Assembly: GCF_000787815.1 (NCBI RefSeq)
Contig: NZ_BBPO01000006.1
Coordinates: 143,859-189,240, forward strand
DNA length: 45,382 bases
Source of the DNA: Streptacidiphilus neutrinimicus
Lineage (GTDB): Bacteria > Actinomycetota > Actinomycetes > Streptomycetales > Streptomycetaceae
Reading direction: 5' to 3'
Under the pieces are notes generated by a model. The model had not been told where the DNA came from and did not search any database. It was given only the letters and a program-made list of their open reading frames with translations. Shown here one piece after another: positions 39,773 through 45,382 of this stretch; the first letter of the stretch is position 1, and each line of letters opens with the position of its first letter. A program made the translations under genes and the position numbers.

Positions 39773-40492
39773 GTGACGCCGACTGTGCTGCTGGCCGAGG
39801 ACGATCGAGCCATCCGAGATTCCCTGGACCGCCTGCTGACCCTGGAGGGGTATCAGGTGACTCCGGTCTCCGACGGTATCGAGGCGCTGGCCTCCGTCCA
39901 CAAGCAACGCCCGGACGTGCTGGTCCTGGACGTGATGATGCCGGGAATCGACGGGCTCGCCGTCTGCCGGGTGCTGCGGGCCGAGGGCGACAACGTGCCG
40001 ATCCTGATGCTGACGGCGCGGGTGGAGACCTCCGACCGGGTGGCCGGGCTGGACGCGGGCGCGGACGACTACATGCTCAAGCCGTTCGAGGCCGAGGAAC
40101 TGCTGGCACGGCTGCGGGCGCTGCTGCGACGCGCCGCGGTGCCCGCGGCCGCGACGGAGCCGGTCGAGGTGGAGTCCGTCACGGCCGGGCACGACCTGAT
40201 CGAGGTCGACGACCTGCGCATCGACTCGACCGCGCGCCGGGTCTGGCGTGCCGGGGAGGAGATCCAGCTCTCCCGGACCGAGTACGACCTGCTGGAGTTG
40301 CTGGCCCGCAACGCGGGGATCGTGCTGGACCACAGCACGGTCTACGACAGGATCTGGGGTTACGACTTCGGGCCGGGCTCGAAGAATTTGGCGGTCTACA
40401 TCGGCTACCTGCGGCGCAAGCTGGACACGCCGGGGCGCACCCCGCTGATCCACACGGTCCGAGGCGTCGGTTACACGCTGCGAGAGCCGTGA
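39773..40492 (+). CDS. OmpR/MprA-type response regulator
   Basis: 239 residues from GTG 39773; ATG 39749 is an in-frame alternative. The receiver domain has the acidic pair LAEDDRA, phospho-acceptor Asp53 in LVLDVMMPGIDG, LTAR and the conserved Lys in DDYMLKPFEAEELLARL. The C-terminal winged helix ends ...VYIGYLRRKLDTP and TVRGVGYTLREP. It overlaps the kinase gene by four bases (GTGA). Its style is close to actinobacterial MprA, an envelope-stress regulator, but other targets are possible. Confidence 0.9.
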   Translation: MTPTVLLAEDDRAIRDSLDRLLTLEGYQVTPVSDGIEALASVHKQRPDVLVLDVMMPGIDGLAVCRVLRAEGDNVPILMLTARVETSDRVAGLDAGADDYMLKPFEAEELLARLRALLRRAAVPAAATEPVEVESVTAGHDLIEVDDLRIDSTARRVWRAGEEIQLSRTEYDLLELLARNAGIVLDHSTVYDRIWGYDFGPGSKNLAVYIGYLRRKLDTPGRTPLIHTVRGVGYTLREP

Positions 40493-42018
40493 GTCGGTTC
40501 CGGGCCAATATAGGGCTGCGGCTCCGGTTCGCGATTGCCTTCGCCGGGCTCGCGGCACTGGTCACCGTGCTCGTCGGCGGGCTCGGGTACACCTCGGCCG
40601 CGTCCCTGATCCGCCAGGACCGGGCCAAGGACTTCCAGACCTCGCTCAGCACGTTGGTCGCCGACGCGCAGACGCTGGACCTCAACGCCCACGACTTCGT
40701 CTCCACGCCGGCGAGCCAGGACCACCTGGTGGACCAGCTGACGCACTCCGGGGACATCGGGCTGCAGGTCCTCGCTCCGGACGGCAGGGTCCTCCAGTAC
40801 GCCAACAAGCAGAACAGCGAGATGGACCCGCTGCCGACCGGCGCCGAGGACACGCACCTGGCCCGCAGCGAGACGGCGGGGAAGACCGGCAACGTCACCG
40901 AGCTGACCGGCGGCGACCGCTATCGGGTGGTGACCGTCTCCCTCGGCGGCGGGCGCGGCGCGGTGATGCTCTCGGAGCGGCTGAGCGCCACCGACGACCT
41001 GCTCGGTTCGCTGATGGTGCGGATCGCGCTGACCGCCGGGGCCGTGATGGTGGCCGCCGGCGCCGCCGGCTGGTGGGTGGCGGGGCGGATCACCCGGCGC
41101 CTGGTCCGGCTGACGGCCACCGCCGAGCAGGTCTCGGCGACCGGTGAGCTGACCCTGGACGTCCCCCAGCGCGGCCGGGACGAGATCGGCCGACTGGCGC
41201 GCGCCTTCGACGACATGCTCGGGCGGCTCGCGCGGTCCAAGGAGGACCAGCGTCGACTGGTTCAGGACGCGGGCCATGAACTGCGGACCCCGCTGACCTC
41301 CCTGCGCACCAACATCGCCGCGCTGCGCCGGATGGACCGGCTCTCCCCGGCCTCCCGCAGCGCGCTGCTGGACGACCTGGAGACCGAGACACGCGAGCTC
41401 ACGGTCCTCGTCAACGAACTCGTGGAGCTGGCGAACGATCGCCGCAGCACCGAGGCGCCGACGCGGACCGAGCTCGACGAGTTGGCCGAGCGGGTGGCCG
41501 ACCTGACGCGTCGCCGTACGGGTCGCGAGATCGTGGTCGAGGCAGAACCCGTGGTGGCCGTGGTCCGCCCGCAGGCGCTGCAGCGCGCCCTGACGAACCT
41601 GGTGGAGAACGCAGCCAAGTTCTCCACCGGTCCGGAGGAGATCAGGGTGGTCGTCCGCGCCGACCGGATCACCGTGATGGATCGTGGTCCAGGGGTCGAG
41701 CCGCAGGATCTGGACCGGATCTTCGACCGCTTCTACCGGGCGACGGCCGCCCGTAGCCTGCCCGGTTCGGGCCTGGGGCTGTCGATCGTACGCGAGGTCG
41801 CCGAGGAGCACGGCGGAGAGGTCTTCGCCCGCAACCGTGTCGGCGGTGGCGCGGAGATCGGTTTCACGCTGGAAGCAGACGGCGAGTACGCGGCTCCCAG
41901 CGGTCGCGCCGATGGCGCGGGCCTGCCCCAACGCCAGGCGAGCCTGTCCTCGCAGCGGACCCGACACGCTGAGAACAATGCCGAGAACAAGTCGGACAAA
42001 TACGGAGCCTCTCGGTAG
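40489..42018 (+). CDS. MprB-like sensor histidine kinase
   Basis: 509 residues. TM1 at about 12-32, an extracytoplasmic sensor region of about 150 residues, TM2 at about 180-200 and a HAMP segment (RRLVRLTATAEQVSATGELTLDV). The DHp H-box is QDAGHELRTPLTSLRTN with His263. Catalytic boxes are N (NLVENAAKFS), G1 (DRGPGV), F (RIFDRFYRA) and G2 (GSGLGLSIV), all intact, so the kinase should be active. The tail after about 455 is disordered and ends near ENKSDKYGASR. It pairs with the regulator at 39773. Confidence 0.9.
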   Translation: MSRFRANIGLRLRFAIAFAGLAALVTVLVGGLGYTSAASLIRQDRAKDFQTSLSTLVADAQTLDLNAHDFVSTPASQDHLVDQLTHSGDIGLQVLAPDGRVLQYANKQNSEMDPLPTGAEDTHLARSETAGKTGNVTELTGGDRYRVVTVSLGGGRGAVMLSERLSATDDLLGSLMVRIALTAGAVMVAAGAAGWWVAGRITRRLVRLTATAEQVSATGELTLDVPQRGRDEIGRLARAFDDMLGRLARSKEDQRRLVQDAGHELRTPLTSLRTNIAALRRMDRLSPASRSALLDDLETETRELTVLVNELVELANDRRSTEAPTRTELDELAERVADLTRRRTGREIVVEAEPVVAVVRPQALQRALTNLVENAAKFSTGPEEIRVVVRADRITVMDRGPGVEPQDLDRIFDRFYRATAARSLPGSGLGLSIVREVAEEHGGEVFARNRVGGGAEIGFTLEADGEYAAPSGRADGAGLPQRQASLSSQRTRHAENNAENKSDKYGASR

Positions 42019-42062
42019 ATTCCCTCGTGACCGACGTCTCGACGGGACTCGAAGGGAACTCC

Positions 42063-42098
42063 ATGAGCAACCTCATCGCCATGAGCAACCTCATCGCC
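42063..42098 (+). repeat. 18-bp tandem duplication at a start codon
   Basis: ATGAGCAACCTCATCGCC occurs twice in direct succession (42063-42080, 42081-42098), duplicating the initiation codon and five codons. Either ATG could initiate. Confidence 0.95.
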
Positions 42099-42248
42099 GT
42101 CGCCCACCCCGACGTGGCCACCGCCGAGCGGGTGGGGGCCAAGCTCGTCGATCTCCGGAAGCAGAAGCTGATCGAGGGGGAGGACGCCGTCGTCGTTCTC
42201 AGCGAGGCGGTCGCCGCCGTGCGCGCGGGTGCGGCCCACGCCTCCTGA
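42063..42248 (+). CDS. Internally deleted DUF1269-type small protein
   Basis: 61 residues with AAGGGAA before ATG 42063. NLIAVAHPDVATAERVGAKL and the following VDLRKQKLIEGEDAVVV match the N-terminus of the roughly 170-residue DUF1269 membrane proteins, but the frame then jumps to LSEAVAAVRAGAAHAS, like their extreme C-terminus. The two central transmembrane helices are missing, consistent with an in-frame deletion. The first 18 bases are duplicated in tandem, giving MSNLIAMSNLIA. Its end overlaps the putative FtsW-like start. It is probably non-functional or a soluble derivative. Confidence 0.65.
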   Translation: MSNLIAMSNLIAVAHPDVATAERVGAKLVDLRKQKLIEGEDAVVVLSEAVAAVRAGAAHAS

Positions 42249-43821
42249 CCCTGGCGCCGACGGCCCGGACGCTGTCGAGTCCGGTGCGGGGGCGGTGACG
42301 GGTGGGACGGCGCGCGCCGAGCTGCCAGGGCCACCGAGCCGGCGCTGGATCGAGCTTCTTCTGCTGGTCCTGGCCGTCGCCATCGCGGCGTACGGGTATG
42401 CCGACGTGGGCATCAACATGGATGGCAGGGTGCCCGTGGACACCCTGCGCTACGGCCTCGGGCTGGGTGGCCTGGCGCTGCTCGCGCACCTGGCCGTTCG
42501 CCGCTGTGCTCGCTACGCCGACCCGCTGCTCCTGCCGATTGCCGTTCTTCTCAACGGCCTCGGGCTGGTGGTCATCTACCGCCTCGACCGGTCGACTCCG
42601 CACGACAGCACCGCGCCGACCCAGCTGATCTGGTCGATGGTGGGCATCGTCCTCTTCATCGTCGTCGTCGTCCTGCTGCGCGACTACCGGGTGCTGCAGC
42701 GCTACGCCTACGTGCTGGCCCTGAGCACCCTGCTGCTGATGATCGTGCCCGCCTTCCTGCCGGCGGTCTACGGAGCCAAGATCTGGATCAAGATCGGCCC
42801 GCTCTCGTTCCAGCCGGGCGAGATCGCCAAGGTCGCGCTGGCGATCTTCTTCGCCTCGTACCTGGCTCAGCACCGTGACGCCCTCGCGCTGACGGGACGC
42901 CGGATCTGGCGGCTGGAGCTGCCGCGTGGCCGCAATCTCGGCCCGATCGTGCTGATCTGGCTGATCGGCGCGGCCATCCTCTTCCTGGAGCAGGACCTAG
43001 GGACGCTGCTGATCTTCTTCGGCCTGTACGTGGTGATGCTCTACGTGGCGACGGCCCGTACGGGCTGGATCGCGGTGAGCCTGGTCCTGGTCGGCATCGC
43101 GGTGGTCCCTGTGGCGCTGTGGGAGCCGCACGTCCATGTCCGCTTTCTCGACTGGCTCGATCCGATGCGGACCGTTCGGCTCGGCCAGGGGCCCAGCCAG
43201 CTCGCCCAGTCCATGTTCGCCTTCGCGGCCGGTGGCCTGCTCGGCACCGGCCTCGGGCTCGGCCACTCGTACCTGATCGGCTTCGCGATGAAGTCGGACT
43301 GGATCCTTGCCACCTTCGGTGAGGAGATCGGCCTGGCCGGCCTGGCCGCGCTCTTCCTCCTCTACGCGATCGTCGTGGTCCGCGGTTACCGGATCGGCCG
43401 CGAACTGCGCGATCCCTTCGGACGGCTGCTCGCCGTCGGGCTCGCCTCGCTGCTCGCGCTCCAGGTCTTCGTCGTCGCCGGCGGCGTCACCGACCTGATT
43501 CCGCTGACCGGGATGACCATGCCGTTCCTCGCCCAGGGCGGCTCCTCGTTGGTGACCAACTGGATCCTGATCGCGCTGCTGGTGAAGCTGGGCGACGCGG
43601 CGCGCCGCCCTCGCCCACCGGTACCGCACCTGCTCGGCCCGCCTCCGGGCACCGGTTCGGACGCTGCGGCCCGCGACGCGTTCGACGGCGACCGCGACGA
43701 GCCCGACGACGAGTCCGATGGCGACGAGGGGGACGGCGACGACGGGAACGGCGACGACGGGGACGGCGACGACGGGGACTACGGGGACGACGAGGAGACG
43801 CAGGCGGTGCCGCGCCCATGA
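42229..43821 (+). CDS. FtsW/RodA/SpoVE-family peptidoglycan polymerase
   Basis: Up to 530 residues; GTG 42295 is an alternative start that removes 22 low-complexity residues. About ten to twelve transmembrane helices carry SEDS landmarks: YGAKIWIKIGPLSFQPGEIAKVALAIFFASYLA, FLEQDLGTLLIFFGLYVVML, the large-loop WLDPMRTVRLGQGPSQLAQS and the C-terminal GMTMPFLAQGGSSLVTNWI. SEDS proteins polymerise glycan strands from lipid II with a cognate class B PBP, here encoded immediately downstream with an ATGA overlap. A long Asp/Glu/Gly tail (about 490-520) follows the last helix on the cytoplasmic side. Confidence 0.92.
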   Translation: MRPTPPDPGADGPDAVESGAGAVTGGTARAELPGPPSRRWIELLLLVLAVAIAAYGYADVGINMDGRVPVDTLRYGLGLGGLALLAHLAVRRCARYADPLLLPIAVLLNGLGLVVIYRLDRSTPHDSTAPTQLIWSMVGIVLFIVVVVLLRDYRVLQRYAYVLALSTLLLMIVPAFLPAVYGAKIWIKIGPLSFQPGEIAKVALAIFFASYLAQHRDALALTGRRIWRLELPRGRNLGPIVLIWLIGAAILFLEQDLGTLLIFFGLYVVMLYVATARTGWIAVSLVLVGIAVVPVALWEPHVHVRFLDWLDPMRTVRLGQGPSQLAQSMFAFAAGGLLGTGLGLGHSYLIGFAMKSDWILATFGEEIGLAGLAALFLLYAIVVVRGYRIGRELRDPFGRLLAVGLASLLALQVFVVAGGVTDLIPLTGMTMPFLAQGGSSLVTNWILIALLVKLGDAARRPRPPVPHLLGPPPGTGSDAAARDAFDGDRDEPDDESDGDEGDGDDGNGDDGDGDDGDYGDDEETQAVPRP

Positions 43822-45362
43822 ACCGGAGGACCAGAGGGAGCAGGGGCGGCCAGGCGAACCTGCCCGCACCGCCACGCGGTGCGGTGCGGCTCTCGCTGAG
43901 CCGTACCGGCCGTCGCGCCGGGCTCTTCTGTCTGGTGCTGATCCTGCTCCTGCTCGCCAACGCGACGCGGCTGATGTTCTTTCAGGCCCCATCGCTCAAC
44001 CAGAACTCCGCGAACCAACGCGCCGTCATCGCCCGCTACAGCCGGCCGCGCGGGGACATCCTGGTGGCAGGGGAATCCGTGACCGGCTCCAAGAAGACCG
44101 GCGGCACCCTCGCCTATCAGCGGACCTACACCGACGGCGCCCTGTACGCGCCTGTCACCGGCTTCTCGTCGCAGACCTACGGGAACACACTCCTCGAGGG
44201 CGTCGAGGACCGGATCCTCACCGGGCAGGACAGCCGTCTCTCGACGAACCCGGTCTGGGATGCGATCTCCCGGGCCAGCGTGCCGGGCGGCAACGTGTTC
44301 ACGACCATCAACCCCAAAGCGCAGCGCGCCGCCTTCCAGGGGCTGGGCAGCAAGCGCGGCGCGGTCGCCGCCATCGAACCGGGGACGGGGCGGATCCTGG
44401 CCCTGGCCAGCACCCCGTCCTACGACCCGAACGGCATCACCGGCACCGGACCGGCCACGGTCGCCGACTGGACGAGGCTCACCACGGACACCACCGAGCC
44501 GATGCTGAACCGCGCGCTGCGGCAGAGCTATCCGCCGGGCTCGACATTCAAGGTCGTGACGCTTGCGGCGGCCTTGCAGTACGGGCTCTACAGCGGGATC
44601 GACGTCCCGACGAACTCGCCGGACCCGTACACGCCCGAGGACACGGACCACCCGATCACCAACGAGTCGGCCGGCGACGCGTGCCTGAACGCGACGCTTG
44701 CCTACGCGCTCCAGGTGTCCTGCAACACCGTTTTCGCCAAGGTCGGCGTGGACGTCAGCGCGCAGAACATGGTGCGGATGGCGGAGGCGTTCGGCTTCAA
44801 CCAGTCCGGCCAGACGATCCCGGTGGGTGTGGCCAGGAGCAACTTCGACCCCGGCCTGACCAGCGAGGCTTTTCTGGCGTTGTCCTCCATCGGTCAGTAC
44901 GACACCGCCGCGACGCCGTTGGAGATGGCCCAGGTCGCGGCCGCTGTGGCGAACAACGGGACGCTGATGCAACCGCGGCTGCTGGACAAAATCACCCGCG
45001 CCGACGGCACCACCGTGCAGAGCTTCGGGAACAGACCGTTCGGCCGGCCGTTCTCGGCGGACGTCGCCGCGCAGATCCAGCAGGCGATGGTGGGCGTGGT
45101 CGACAGCGGTACGGGCACGAACGCGCAGATCCCCGGGGTCGTCGTCGGCGGCAAGACCGGGACAGCCCAGAACGGCGTCGGCAACAGCGGCACGCCCTAC
45201 GCGTGGTTCATTTCGTACGCGAAGCCGAGTGCCACGGCCTCCTCGCCGGTCGCGGTTGCGGTGGTGATCGAGGACAGCGACGCCCACCGGGCCGACATCA
45301 GCGGGGGTGGCCTGGCGGCTCCGATCGCCAAGGACGTCATGCAGGCCGTGCTGTCGGGCTGA
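43818..45362 (+). CDS. Class B penicillin-binding protein (PbpA/PBP2-like transpeptidase)
   Basis: 514 residues. A short cytoplasmic basic start and one TM helix (LFCLVLILLLLANATRLMFF) are followed by the dimerisation region and the transpeptidase domain from about 150. Catalytic motifs are complete: SxxK at Ser242-Lys245 in YPPGSTFKVV, SxN at Ser301-Asn303 (SCN) and KTG at 446-448 in GGKTGTAQ. It cross-links peptide stems outside the membrane. The SEDS partner is upstream and coupled. The pair resembles PbpA/RodA-type modules that in Streptomyces often lie near pkn genes, which would be just beyond this window. Confidence 0.94.
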   Translation: MNRRTRGSRGGQANLPAPPRGAVRLSLSRTGRRAGLFCLVLILLLLANATRLMFFQAPSLNQNSANQRAVIARYSRPRGDILVAGESVTGSKKTGGTLAYQRTYTDGALYAPVTGFSSQTYGNTLLEGVEDRILTGQDSRLSTNPVWDAISRASVPGGNVFTTINPKAQRAAFQGLGSKRGAVAAIEPGTGRILALASTPSYDPNGITGTGPATVADWTRLTTDTTEPMLNRALRQSYPPGSTFKVVTLAAALQYGLYSGIDVPTNSPDPYTPEDTDHPITNESAGDACLNATLAYALQVSCNTVFAKVGVDVSAQNMVRMAEAFGFNQSGQTIPVGVARSNFDPGLTSEAFLALSSIGQYDTAATPLEMAQVAAAVANNGTLMQPRLLDKITRADGTTVQSFGNRPFGRPFSADVAAQIQQAMVGVVDSGTGTNAQIPGVVVGGKTGTAQNGVGNSGTPYAWFISYAKPSATASSPVAVAVVIEDSDAHRADISGGGLAAPIAKDVMQAVLSG

Positions 45363-45382
45363 GGATCCGCGGGGTCCGAAGC

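Overview
The window is very GC-rich (third codon positions almost always G or C) and uses frequent GTG starts, GTGA/ATGA overlaps and actinobacterial gene families: AfsK, HrdD, SepX/GlpR, polyprenol-phosphate mannose synthase and sigma-R style promoters. Together these point to a chromosomal segment of a Streptomycetaceae member (Streptomyces, Kitasatospora or Streptacidiphilus type). I see no insertion sequence, prophage, CRISPR array or biosynthetic gene cluster. It reads as core or near-core chromosome with several decayed genes.

Layout. 1-4.7 kb: a decayed HTH gene, then a lipid-transfer-type thiolase divergent from an acyl-CoA dehydrogenase and a Ddn-type nitroreductase-fold protein, then a TetR regulator. 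4.8-11.5 kb: a cyclopropane-fatty-acid-synthase-like methyltransferase, an AfsK-type Ser/Thr kinase with a beta-propeller, galE and a polyprenol-phosphate mannose synthase. 11.8-15.2 kb: a second acyl-CoA module (DUF35 protein, second thiolase, divergent acyl-CoA synthetase). Both acyl-CoA modules carry the same palindrome, consensus TCTGACGNNNCGTCAGA, in their divergent promoter regions, which suggests one regulon. 15.4-20.1 kb: a GT2-GtrA protein with a PMT/ArnT-like membrane glycosyltransferase, and a PAP2 phosphatase.

20.3-36 kb is a conserved actinobacterial neighbourhood: hrdD, mscL, a shortened SAF-like gene, mtnP, fmdB, a cation/proton antiporter, a penicillin-acylase-family Ntn hydrolase, 5-formyl-THF cyclo-ligase, a GGDEF protein, galU, a MoeA-like gene (probably the gephyrin-like division factor Glp), moaC, mog, rimJ, sepX/glpR and tRNA-Ala(CGC). 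Its order resembles Mycobacterium tuberculosis Rv0985c-Rv0996. hrdD has a textbook sigma-R promoter. fmdB has a sigma-R-like promoter whose -10 overlaps a CIRCE (HrcA) element, which I regard as the most novel regulatory signal here.

36-45.4 kb: a HAD-like protein with a sulfurtransferase, a frameshifted RidA pseudogene, a maleylpyruvate-isomerase-fold protein with a C-terminal frameshift, an MprAB-like two-component system, an internally deleted DUF1269-type gene, and an FtsW/RodA plus penicillin-binding protein pair.

The genes fall into four working groups: acyl-CoA/steroid-like catabolism under one operator; envelope glycosylation and lipid carriers; stress sigma control with protein or metal homeostasis; and cell division or peptidoglycan synthesis (Glp/SepX, FtsW/PBP). 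All functional calls come from reading the sequence; no database search was run.
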